Assembly (NCBI RefSeq): GCF_000359745.1
Contig: NZ_AQHN01000084.1
Coordinates: 1 to 64,000, forward strand
Reading direction: 5' to 3'
DNA: 64,000 nt
Source: Rhizobium freirei PRF 81
GTDB taxonomy: Bacteria; Pseudomonadota; Alphaproteobacteria; Rhizobiales; Rhizobiaceae
The position numbers and the translations under genes are program-made. The first letter of the stretch is position 1. Every line of letters begins with the position of its first letter. Below are positions 7,874-15,376 of this stretch, one piece after another. Below the pieces are notes generated by a model. It did not search any database, had not been told where the DNA came from, and worked only from the letters and a program-made list of their open reading frames with translations.

Positions 7874-8665
7874 ATGACTGCTCCCACGACTTTCTTCCCA
7901 TTGGCCGCCTGTGCCGAGATGCTGTGGCGTGACAAGCCCATCGAGTGGCGCGCCACGCGTCTCAAGGAAATGGGCTTTGGTGTCGGCCTGTGGAACTGGC
8001 CGGAACATGACATTGCCAAGCTGGAGGCGACGGGCGCGACTTTCACGATCATGAATGGCTATCTCACCGGTCGTCTCACCGATGATGAAGGGGCCGACGA
8101 ACTTCTGAGAACAGCGCGCGAGACGGCGCAGGTCGGCAAGCGCCTCGGTGTCCAGCGACTGAACCTCCATGGCACCGGGCTTGGCGATCGCGGCTTGCCC
8201 GTACAGCCGATCGAAATGGTCACGGGAGCGATGTGGCTGAAGGCCCGCGACACCCTGCGTCGGATCGTCGATCTGGCCGAGGCAGAAGGCGTCGTCTTCA
8301 CGCTTGAGAACCTGAACCTTCCCGTCGATCACCCAGGTGTGCCCTTCGGCCGGGCCGAGGATACGCTGGCGCTCGTTTCCAGCATCGACCATCCTCGGCT
8401 GCGTCTCAACCTCGATCTCTATCACGCGCAGATCGGCGAAGGAAATCTGATCGAGCTTTGCCGAAAGTGCCTGCCGTGGATTGGAGAGATTCAGGTCGCC
8501 GATGTGCCGGGCCGCTGCGAGCCGGGCACTGGTGAGGTCAACTGGAATGGCATCGCGAAAGCGCTGAAAGCGATGGGCTATACAGGTCCGATCGGCATGG
8601 AAGCCTGGGCTGCCGGCGACGCCGATGCAGCGCTCTCGGCATTCCGCACCGCATTCACAATCTGA
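7874..8665 (+). CDS. Hydroxypyruvate isomerase-like TIM-barrel protein
   Basis: A 263-residue member of the AP-endonuclease-2 / xylose-isomerase-like TIM-barrel family. The best family clue is the stretch LNLDLYHAQIGEGNLIELCRK and then IQVADVPGRCEPGTGEVNW, close to hydroxypyruvate isomerases (Hyi). Metal-ligand candidates are the Glu in FTLENLN, the Asp and His in LDLYH, and the Glu in GMEAW. In this operon it probably isomerises a keto-sugar or inosose-derived intermediate rather than hydroxypyruvate itself. The gap of 82 bases to the ATPase gene and the same strand support co-transcription. Confidence 0.85.
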   Translation: MTAPTTFFPLAACAEMLWRDKPIEWRATRLKEMGFGVGLWNWPEHDIAKLEATGATFTIMNGYLTGRLTDDEGADELLRTARETAQVGKRLGVQRLNLHGTGLGDRGLPVQPIEMVTGAMWLKARDTLRRIVDLAEAEGVVFTLENLNLPVDHPGVPFGRAEDTLALVSSIDHPRLRLNLDLYHAQIGEGNLIELCRKCLPWIGEIQVADVPGRCEPGTGEVNWNGIAKALKAMGYTGPIGMEAWAAGDADAALSAFRTAFTI

Positions 8666-8691
8666 CATCATAAACTCACAGGACAAACTCC

Positions 8692-9711
8692 ATGCCCAAG
8701 ATTAAACCCGTCAATGTCGGCCTCATCGGTGCCGGCCGTATCGGCTCCTTCCATGGTGAAACCATCGCCAGGCGGCTGGTCGACGCTGAACTTGTCGCCA
8801 TCGCCGATCCGGCGCCCGGTGCCGCGGCAAAGCTCGCGGATAAACTCGGCGCCGATACCTCGTACACCGACGTTGCGGATCTTCTCGCGCATCCTGGTCT
8901 CGATGCCGTCATCATCGCCACGCCCGCCCGGTTCCACTCCAATATCGTCGTTCAGGCCGCCGAGGCTGGCAAGGCGATATTCTGCGAGAAGCCGATGGCG
9001 CTGACGCTTGAAGACGCCGATCGGGCCATTGCGGCCGCGCGCTCAGCCGGCGTGCCGCTTCAGGTCGGCTTCAACCGCCGCTGGGATCAGGCTTTCGCCG
9101 AAGGTCGCGCCGCCATCGACGCCGGCAAGGTCGGCGCTCCGCAACTCATTCGATCCTTGACGCGTGATCCAGGCCCGTTCGGCGCCGATCCCGACAGGAT
9201 TCCGCTCTGGACGATCTTCTACGAGACCCTCATCCACGATTTTGACACGCTGCTCTGGCTGAACCCTGGTGCCAAGCCGGTTGAAGTCTTTGCAATGGCG
9301 GACGCGCTTGTGCGACCGGATGCCAGAGAGAAGGGGTTCCTCGATACCGCCGTCGTGAACATTCGCTTCGACAACGGCTCCATCGCAGTCGCCGAGGCGA
9401 ACTTCTCCGCTCTTTATGGCTACGACATCCGGGGCGAAGTTTTTGGCTCCGGTGGCATGGTGACCATGGGCGACGTGCGTCGTTCGAGCATGACCCGCTT
9501 CGACAAGGACGGCGTCTCGAACGACACCTGGCGGCGCGACACGGATCACTTCATCCATGCCTACACCGCTCAGCTCGCTTCCTTCGTCAACGCCGTGCGT
9601 GATGGAGCGCTGAAGGACGGCCCGACGGGCCTCGATGCTCGCAACGCGTTGGCGATTGCCCTGGCCAGCATCCAATCCGTCTCCAAGAAACAGCCGGTCA
9701 TTCTGAAGTGA
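8692..9711 (+). CDS. Inositol 2-dehydrogenase-like oxidoreductase (Gfo/Idh/MocA)
   Basis: A 339-residue NAD(P)-dependent dehydrogenase. The N-terminal Rossmann motif is VGLIGAGRIGSFHGE (residues 8-22), and the family-defining EKP lies at about residue 98 (FCEKPMA). The Gfo/Idh/MocA C-terminal domain follows, with the substrate-region motif ETLIHDFDTLLWL. Length and sequence fit IolG-like inositol dehydrogenases, so it probably oxidises a ring hydroxyl of an inositol-like polyol. It is 26 bases from the preceding isomerase-like gene, and a stem-loop follows its stop codon. Confidence 0.88.
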   Translation: MPKIKPVNVGLIGAGRIGSFHGETIARRLVDAELVAIADPAPGAAAKLADKLGADTSYTDVADLLAHPGLDAVIIATPARFHSNIVVQAAEAGKAIFCEKPMALTLEDADRAIAAARSAGVPLQVGFNRRWDQAFAEGRAAIDAGKVGAPQLIRSLTRDPGPFGADPDRIPLWTIFYETLIHDFDTLLWLNPGAKPVEVFAMADALVRPDAREKGFLDTAVVNIRFDNGSIAVAEANFSALYGYDIRGEVFGSGGMVTMGDVRRSSMTRFDKDGVSNDTWRRDTDHFIHAYTAQLASFVNAVRDGALKDGPTGLDARNALAIALASIQSVSKKQPVILK

Positions 9712-9717
9712 GATGGC

Positions 9718-9740
9718 GGCGCGCTGGTGCCCAGCGCGCC
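9718..9740 (+). terminator. Hairpin after the IolG-like gene (probable terminator)
   Basis: A perfect 10-bp stem GGCGCGCTGG, loop TGC, CCAGCGCGCC, 6 bases after the stop codon. No T-run follows, so termination may be partial or Rho-assisted. Confidence 0.55.
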
Positions 9741-9775
9741 ACTCTCGCATCCATAATCGCGCACGGGGTTGCTCC

Positions 9776-10078
9776 ATGAGCATGCATCGGACGATGAAAA
9801 AACCCAACGATGTCAGAGAACTGAAAGGCATGATCGCAGCAGCGGGTCTAAGGCTACCCGAGCAGCAGGAACGAGTTGCCCGGGTAGCTCTGGCTCGTCC
9901 GGATATCGTAGCCTTCGGCACCATCAGCTCCCTTGCGAACGAGTGCGTCGTCTCGCCCTCGACGGTCGTGCGGATGGCCAACGCTCTCGGCTTCGAGACG
10001 TTCAAAGAATTCAAATCATTGTTTCGCCAGCACTTACGCTCTGTTGCTGGGGAGCAGCACGGGACCCAAAAGCCATAA
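9776..10078 (+). pseudogene. Truncated RpiR-family regulator, helix-turn-helix part only
   Basis: A 100-residue frame matching only the N-terminal HTH_6 domain of RpiR/MurR regulators: DIVAFGTISSLANECVVSPSTVVRMANALGFETFKEFKSLFR. Family members are normally about 280-300 residues with a C-terminal sugar-phosphate-binding SIS domain. Here the frame stops just after the DNA-binding domain, and only about 60 bases separate it from the next gene, so the SIS domain is gone rather than frameshifted. It may be a decayed copy or a free-standing DNA-binding protein without effector control. The start at 9776 lies beyond the preceding hairpin. Confidence 0.65.
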
Positions 10079-10141
10079 ATCCAGAGATGAATAGAATTAA
10101 GGTGTCCTGAACTTGTGGGGCAGCCGCGGGGGAGCGTGAAT

Positions 10142-11047
10142 ATGATCGAGACCTTGCCAATGGGGGTCCGGCTTGCCGTCAGTCCCTTATCGTGGGCAAA
10201 CGATGTCCTCGAGGACCTTGGCGCCGACATCACCGTGGAAACCTGCCTCGCTGATGCGTCCGGGACAGGCTATCAGGGTATCGAACTTGGACGGAAGTTT
10301 CCACGCGATGCCGAGGTGCTGCGCCCGTTGCTGGGGAATTACGGACTTTCGCTGGCCTCGGGTTGGCACTCCGGCGAGCTTGCGGAACGCAGTGTCGACG
10401 AAGAAATGGCAGCGGTAGCAAGCCATGCCAGGCTGCTTCGTGCCATGGGCTGCCAGGTTATGGTCTACGGGGAGGTCGCCATGATGTCTCCTGGATCGCC
10501 GCTCGACCAGCCAATGTCGCAGCGAATGATCATGCCGAAGGAAGATGTGCCCGGATATGCCGCACGTCTGACCGAGTTCTCAATACGCCTCCTTGGAGAG
10601 TATGGACTGAAGCTTGCCTATCACCATCACCTCATGATGGTCGCGGAGACATATGGCGAGATCTCCCGTCTGTTTGATCTCGCCGGCAATGAAACAGGCT
10701 TGCTTCTCGACACCGGACATTGCGCCGGAGGGGGATTCGACTACCGAAGACTTATAGATCGTTTCGGAGACCGTATCGTTCACATCCATCTGAAAGACGT
10801 TCGAGGCGCGGTTATGGATGAGGTTCGCCAACGAGACCTAAGCTTCAACACAGGCGTTCGGCGCGGGATGTTCACTGTTCCCGGTGATGGCAACATCGAC
10901 TTTTCTCCCCTTGCGAGGTTCGTACGCGACAGCGGATATCAAGGTTGGCTCGTCGTCGAGGCAGAGCAGGACCCCGCAGTCGCTCCTGCAAGGGCTGCTG
11001 TGACGAGAGCCGTTCAACATGTTTCGAAGGTGTTTGAAGCTTCCTGA
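10142..11047 (+). CDS. Inosose dehydratase-like protein (IolE family)
   Basis: A 301-residue TIM-barrel protein. The segments LAVSPLSWANDVLEDLGADITVE, LLLDTGHCAGGGFDY and GVRRGMFTVPGDGNIDF match myo-inosose-2 dehydratases (IolE), including the metal-site DTGH and the VEAEQDP C-terminal strand. IolE dehydrates 2-keto-myo-inositol, which fits the IolG-like dehydrogenase upstream. The ATG at 10142 follows GGGGAG and is preferred over an upstream GTG. Other core iol genes (iolD, iolB, iolC) are not in the window, so the cluster may act on another inositol isomer or feed a pathway encoded elsewhere. Confidence 0.85.
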   Translation: MIETLPMGVRLAVSPLSWANDVLEDLGADITVETCLADASGTGYQGIELGRKFPRDAEVLRPLLGNYGLSLASGWHSGELAERSVDEEMAAVASHARLLRAMGCQVMVYGEVAMMSPGSPLDQPMSQRMIMPKEDVPGYAARLTEFSIRLLGEYGLKLAYHHHLMMVAETYGEISRLFDLAGNETGLLLDTGHCAGGGFDYRRLIDRFGDRIVHIHLKDVRGAVMDEVRQRDLSFNTGVRRGMFTVPGDGNIDFSPLARFVRDSGYQGWLVVEAEQDPAVAPARAAVTRAVQHVSKVFEAS

Positions 11048-11234
11048 TGACCGCTTTTGATGCTGTGGACGGCTCCTCCACCGGCATCGCGATGTGCCAC
11101 GATTGCTTTCATGAAGCTCATGCGAGACAACCCTGCCCAGCATCAAGCCGATGCTGGCCTGTCCCTTCCTTCGAAGGATCGATCCATCGAAGTCCGATGC
11201 CGGTCGGTATCGGCCACGGTGCGGCGAGTGGCCT

Positions 11235-11924
11235 TCAGCGTGTGTTCGCCAGCAGCTCTTTCGCAATGGCCGCGGCCGCCTGAACATGCGTTCGGCAAGC
11301 TTCGGCTGCAATTTCCGGCTCATTCCGTTCGATCGCCGCAAAGATTTTCCGGATCTGGGCCGGACCCGTCGTCGTTCTGTTCATCGTGGACAATGTCATC
11401 ACACGAAGTCTTGAAATTCGACTATTCAGGCGGCTGACAATGTCCCAGGCAATGTTGTGACCGCCTGATTCAAAAATGATGCGGTAAAACTCGGTGGTTG
11501 CATCAAGTATACCCTGCGGGGACTGCTGGCGAGAGGTGCGATCCAATTCGTCCAGCGCCTGACGAAGTCTGCTCTTGACGCCATCCGCGGCCGTTCGTGC
11601 ACAATCCGCGACGGCGGTGGATTCCAATGAGGCCCGGATCTCATAAATCTGGCGAGCATCATCCCATTCGAGCCGCGCAACGATCGGGCCCTGTTTGGCC
11701 AGCATCTCGACAAGCCCCTCGGCTTCCAGATGCCGGAGCACTTCCCGAATGACGGAGCGCGAAACGCCAAGCTGCTCGCAAAGGGTCCGCTCCACAAGGC
11801 GCGCGCCCGGTTCGAACAAGCCGTTGATGATCGCCCGTCGCATTCGATCAAGCGCAATTTCTCTCAAGGTTGCGGGTGGCGAATCGATGCGAAGGGCGGC
11901 GAGGTCGTTTGCGTTCTGGCTCAT
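11235..11924 (-). CDS. GntR-family regulator, FadR/FCD subgroup
   Basis: A 229-residue protein with an N-terminal winged helix-turn-helix (LREIALDRMRRAIINGLFEPG and LCEQLGVSRSVIREVLRHLEAEGLVE). An all-helical FCD effector domain follows, with metal-site residues of the type E-x-R-A-S-L-E, H, and R-x-H at the end (AEACRTHVQAA). It is divergent from the long monooxygenase operon, and a perfect TGGTATACCA palindrome, a typical GntR/FCD operator core, lies between them. It most likely represses the operon until the substrate or an acid intermediate binds. Confidence 0.9.
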   Translation of the reverse strand: MSQNANDLAALRIDSPPATLREIALDRMRRAIINGLFEPGARLVERTLCEQLGVSRSVIREVLRHLEAEGLVEMLAKQGPIVARLEWDDARQIYEIRASLESTAVADCARTAADGVKSRLRQALDELDRTSRQQSPQGILDATTEFYRIIFESGGHNIAWDIVSRLNSRISRLRVMTLSTMNRTTTGPAQIRKIFAAIERNEPEIAAEACRTHVQAAAAIAKELLANTR

Positions 11925-11950
11925 GACGGCTTTTTAGAACGAAAAGAAAT

Positions 11951-11980
11951 TTCGCACAAGCTCTTGACACGTTGTATTAT
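11951..11980 (+). promoter_or_regulatory. Candidate promoter of the monooxygenase operon
   Basis: A possible -35 TTCGCA (11951-11956) and -10 TATTAT (11975-11980) lie 18 bases apart, directly upstream of the GntR operator. An alternative -35, TTGACA at 11964-11969, has no good -10 partner at 16-18 bases. Assignment is by eye. Confidence 0.35.
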
Positions 11981-11995
11981 GGTATACCAACATAC
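11974..11995. promoter_or_regulatory. GntR/FCD-type operator palindrome
   Basis: TGGTATACCA (11980-11989) is a perfect 10-bp palindrome matching the TGGT-n-ACCA core of FadR/VanR-type operators. It is extended by GTAT and ATAC at the outer ends, giving an imperfect 22-bp palindrome. It sits between the divergent GntR gene and the DUF1185-led operon. Confidence 0.65.
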
Positions 11996-12022
11996 GAGCA
12001 GATAAATGGACTGGAGAGGCAG

Positions 12023-12625
12023 ATGGCGTCACTTATTCGCAAGACTTTGTTGCAGGTCGAGACAACTCATATCGAAGGCGGAAAGGAAGCCGCCGTGCCG
12101 CTGAAGCTGATCGCCGCCATCGCCGTCCTGAAGAATCCCTGGGCCGGTCGCGGCTTCATCGAGGATCTAAAGCCCGAGATCCACGCGGTCGCCCCCGTTC
12201 TTGGCGAGCTGCTTACGAAGATGATCATCGACACCGCCGGTTCGGGGGAGATCGTCGAAGCCTATGGGAAATCGGCAATCGTCGGCCTCGATGGCGAAAT
12301 CGAACACGCCTCGGCACTCATCCACACGCTGCGCTTTGGCAACCACTATCGGACCGCCGTTGGCGCCAAATCCTATCTCGCCTTCTGCAACACGCGCGGG
12401 CCGGCAAATGCCCCGATCATGATCCCGCTCATGGACAAGAATGATGAAGGGCGCCGCTCGCATTACCTGACGATCCAATGCGCAGTTCCAGACGCACCCG
12501 CCGCGGACGAGATTGTCGTGGCGCTGGGCGCCTCGATCGGCGGCCGCCCGCACCATCGCATCGGTGATCGCTATCAGGATCTCAAGGAGCTGGGTCACGA
12601 TGTTGCAAACCCTGCAGCGGTCTAA
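12023..12625 (+). CDS. DUF1185 'amino acid synthesis family' protein
   Basis: A 200-residue protein of the DUF1185 family, recognised by TLLQVETTHIEGGKEAAVPLKLIAAIAVLKNPWAGR and by GKSAIVGLDGEIEHASALIHTLRFGNHYR. No enzyme activity is established for the family; the given name is historical. The start at 12023 has AGAGG upstream; earlier in-frame starts would lie on the operator. It is the first gene of the operon, and its end overlaps the next gene by 26 bases, so the two are translationally coupled. Its association with a flavin monooxygenase suggests a role in substrate or intermediate processing. Confidence 0.82.
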   Translation: MASLIRKTLLQVETTHIEGGKEAAVPLKLIAAIAVLKNPWAGRGFIEDLKPEIHAVAPVLGELLTKMIIDTAGSGEIVEAYGKSAIVGLDGEIEHASALIHTLRFGNHYRTAVGAKSYLAFCNTRGPANAPIMIPLMDKNDEGRRSHYLTIQCAVPDAPAADEIVVALGASIGGRPHHRIGDRYQDLKELGHDVANPAAV

Positions 12626-13394
12626 GACGCCGTCCGGCGCGGCCTATATCGACCGCGGCGGCGGGGGCGAAATCCTCGTCCTCATTCACGGTGTTGGAAT
12701 GAGGATCGAGGCCTGGGGACCGCAGATCGAGCAGTTGTCGATGCGCCACCGCATCATCGCGGTCGATCTTCCGGGTCACGGATTTTCGGCGCCGCTTAAG
12801 GGCAGGCCGGATCTTTCGAACTTCGTGACTTGGTTTGGCGCGGTCATCGATGAACTGGAGCTTGGCGCGGTCAATATTGCCGGCCACTCCATGGGCGCCC
12901 TGATCGCGACCGGGATGGCTGCAACGGCGCCGGAGCGGCTTTCCCGGATCGCCTTGCTGAACGGGATCTACAAGCGAACAACCGAAGCCCGGCAGGCCGT
13001 CGAAGCGCGTGCGGACGAAATAGTCACCGGTGCGTTCGATCGGGATGCGCCACTGGGGCGATGGTTTGCGCCAGATGAGGTGAATAGTGATGCCTACCGC
13101 CTAGTGCGCAACCTTCTCCAGCAGGTCGATGCGAGCGGATATGCTGCCGCTTACCGGGCCTTTGCGACGGGGGATACGTTTTATTGCGACTGCTGGCCGG
13201 CCGTCACCAGTCCCGCCTTGTTTCTGACCGGTGACGGCGACGCGAATTCGACGCCGGAGATGGCCCAGGATATGGCAAAGGCAACACAGAATGGCAGAGC
13301 GGCGATCATCAAGGGTCACCGTCACATGGTCAACCTGACGGCACCGGATGAGGTGACTGCAGCCTTAGCCAACTGGCTGACCTGGACAGCCTAA
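12600..13394 (+). CDS. Alpha/beta-fold hydrolase
   Basis: A 264-residue hydrolase with the alpha/beta fold. The oxyanion region is LIHGVGM, the nucleophile elbow is GHSMG (Ser in NIAGHSMGALIA), the acid is probably the Asp in FLTGDGDANS, and the histidine is in IKGHRHMVNL. It resembles 3-oxoadipate enol-lactonase and RutD-like hydrolases. The start at 12600 follows AAGGAG and overlaps the DUF1185 gene. In the operon it probably hydrolyses an ester, lactone or carbamate-like product of the monooxygenase; the substrate is unknown. Confidence 0.86.
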   Translation: MLQTLQRSKTPSGAAYIDRGGGGEILVLIHGVGMRIEAWGPQIEQLSMRHRIIAVDLPGHGFSAPLKGRPDLSNFVTWFGAVIDELELGAVNIAGHSMGALIATGMAATAPERLSRIALLNGIYKRTTEARQAVEARADEIVTGAFDRDAPLGRWFAPDEVNSDAYRLVRNLLQQVDASGYAAAYRAFATGDTFYCDCWPAVTSPALFLTGDGDANSTPEMAQDMAKATQNGRAAIIKGHRHMVNLTAPDEVTAALANWLTWTA

Positions 13395-13407
13395 CGAGGA
13401 GGACAAA

Positions 13408-14334
13408 ATGCTTGAAGCAAGGGCTCTGAGAGACGCATTCGGCGCATTTCTCACTGGCGTGACCGTCGTGACGACGACGAATGAGGCAGGAGCGCCGATC
13501 GGCTTCACCGCAAATAGTTTCACGAGCGTATCGCTCGACCCGCCGTTGCTGCTCGTGTGTTTGGCCAAGACCTCGCGAAACTACCAGACACTGACCACCG
13601 CGCGCGGCTTTGCGGTTAACATTCTGTCCGAAGATCAAAAGGATGTGTCGAATACCTTTGCCCGCCCCGTGGAAGATCGCTTTGCATCTGTGGCATGGAC
13701 GCCAGGACCATTCGGTTCACCCGTGTTTGCCGACGTTGCCGCGTGGTTCGACTGCTCCATGCATGAGCGCATTGATGCTGGCGACCACGTCATATTGATC
13801 GGCCGTGTCGAGGCTCTGGAGAATACGGGCAAAACCGGGCTGGGTTACGCCCGCGGCGGCTATTTCACACCGGCTGCGACGGAAAAGGATCTTCTCTCCA
13901 ATGTTGAGGGAAGCCTGTCTGTCGGCGCAGTCGCAGAACGATCCGGCGAGATTCTTCTCGTTCCGGCGGTATCGGGCGGCTGGACGCTCCCCTTTGTCGA
14001 CAAGGCCGAAAGCGAAGGGATGGACGTTCTCGAACGGCAATTCGCCGCCGAGATCGGCCTCAAGATCCAGACTGGCCTTCTATACTCCATCTACGAGGAT
14101 ACGAAGACCGGCTGCCAGCATATCGTCTATCGCGCAAGTCTGGGCGCCGGAAGAGCGAAGATCGGCCGGCTTTTCCCGCTTCAAGACCTTCCGCTTGCCG
14201 AAATTTCGGACAGCGCCGTGCGCGAGACCGTGAAGCGCTACGCGCAGGAAAGCATGCTGGGCAACTTCGGCATTTATTTTGGCAACCACGAAAAGGGCCG
14301 GGTTCACGCCGTGGCCAAAAAAGGTGACGCATGA
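13408..14334 (+). CDS. Flavin reductase with a degenerate Nudix-like C-terminal domain
   Basis: A 308-residue protein. Residues 1-155 are a flavin-reductase-like domain (FGAFLTGVTVVTT, GFTANSFTSVSLDPPLLLVCL, GDHVILIGRVEALE), which supplies reduced FMN to two-component monooxygenases. Residues 165-300 resemble a Nudix fold (SGEILLVPA...GGWTLPFVDKAE, LERQFAAEIGLKI). The Nudix box is decayed: in place of REUxEExGU it reads RQFAAEIGL, so two of three box glutamates are missing and hydrolysis is unlikely. The tail may bind a nucleotide or the partner enzyme. The stop overlaps the start of the monooxygenase gene by 4 bases (ATGA), so they are surely coupled. Confidence 0.85.
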   Translation: MLEARALRDAFGAFLTGVTVVTTTNEAGAPIGFTANSFTSVSLDPPLLLVCLAKTSRNYQTLTTARGFAVNILSEDQKDVSNTFARPVEDRFASVAWTPGPFGSPVFADVAAWFDCSMHERIDAGDHVILIGRVEALENTGKTGLGYARGGYFTPAATEKDLLSNVEGSLSVGAVAERSGEILLVPAVSGGWTLPFVDKAESEGMDVLERQFAAEIGLKIQTGLLYSIYEDTKTGCQHIVYRASLGAGRAKIGRLFPLQDLPLAEISDSAVRETVKRYAQESMLGNFGIYFGNHEKGRVHAVAKKGDA

Positions 14335-15368
14335 AATTCTCGCTTTTCGTTCACATGGAACGGCTGAATGCCAGCCAGAACCATCCGGAACTGTACGAAG
14401 AGTTCATTCAGCTCTGCGAGATCGCCGACAAAGGCGGTATGCATGCAATCTGGACCGGCGAACACCATGGCATGGATTTCACCATCGCGCCGAACCCGTT
14501 CGTCAATCTTGCCGATCTTGCTCGCCGTACGAGAAACGTCCGCCTGGGCACCGGCACGGTCATCGCCCCATTCTGGCATCCGATCAAGCTTGCCGGTGAA
14601 GCCGCCATGACCGACATCATAAGTGGCGGTCGCCTGGATCTCGGCATTGCCCGTGGAGCCTATAGCTTCGAATATGAGCGGCTGCTGCCGGGGCTCGACG
14701 CCTGGGGCGCGGGACAGAGGATGCGCGAGCTGATCCCGGCGATCAAGGGTCTCTGGGCGGGCGACTATGCCCATGACGGCGAATTCTGGAAATTTCCCGC
14801 AACGACCTCAGCCCCCAAGCCGGTTCAGGCGCCGCATCCGCCGATCTGGGTCGCCGCGCGAGATCCAAACAGCCATGAATTTGCAGTGGCCAACGGCTGC
14901 AATGTGCAGTGCACCCCGCTGGCGAACGGCGAGGCTGAGATTGCAAGCCTGATGGATCGCTTCAATGCGGCCTGCGAAAAGGCTTCGAATGTAAAACGTC
15001 CCAAGATCATGCTGCTGCAGCATACTTACATCGGTTCCGACGAGGCCGATATCGCGCAGGCGGCCAAAGAAATCAGCATTTACTACAACTACTTCTTTGC
15101 CTGGTTCAAAAATGAGCGCCCCATTCAACAGGGGCTGATTCAGCCATTGAGCGAAGATGAACTTGTCGCGAATGCGAACCTGTCTCCGGACAGGATGATC
15201 GCGAACATGCCGATCGGTAACGCTGCAACGGTGATCGACCGCCTGAAGGTCTACGAGAAGCAGGGTTGGGACGAATACTCGTTCTGGATCGACACCGGCA
15301 TGAGTTACGAGCGCAAGAAGGCATCGCTCGAGCGCTTCATCGCCGACGTCATGCCCGCGTTTCAGTGA
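14331..15368 (+). CDS. Luciferase-like (LLM) flavin-dependent monooxygenase
   Basis: A 345-residue TIM-barrel oxygenase of the bacterial luciferase family. Visible features are the N-terminal KFSLFVHMERLN strand, WTGEHHGMDF with the family's EHH, GTGTVIAPFWHPIKLAGEAAMTDIISGGRLDLGIARG, and PPIWVAARDP. It uses FMNH2 from the flavin reductase encoded just upstream, with overlapping genes, and oxygen to hydroxylate or cleave an organic substrate. The following genes (aldehyde dehydrogenase, succinate-semialdehyde dehydrogenase) suggest that the product includes an aldehyde. The substrate cannot be read from the sequence. Confidence 0.9.
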   Translation: MKFSLFVHMERLNASQNHPELYEEFIQLCEIADKGGMHAIWTGEHHGMDFTIAPNPFVNLADLARRTRNVRLGTGTVIAPFWHPIKLAGEAAMTDIISGGRLDLGIARGAYSFEYERLLPGLDAWGAGQRMRELIPAIKGLWAGDYAHDGEFWKFPATTSAPKPVQAPHPPIWVAARDPNSHEFAVANGCNVQCTPLANGEAEIASLMDRFNAACEKASNVKRPKIMLLQHTYIGSDEADIAQAAKEISIYYNYFFAWFKNERPIQQGLIQPLSEDELVANANLSPDRMIANMPIGNAATVIDRLKVYEKQGWDEYSFWIDTGMSYERKKASLERFIADVMPAFQ

Positions 15369-15376
15369 GGCTCAAG

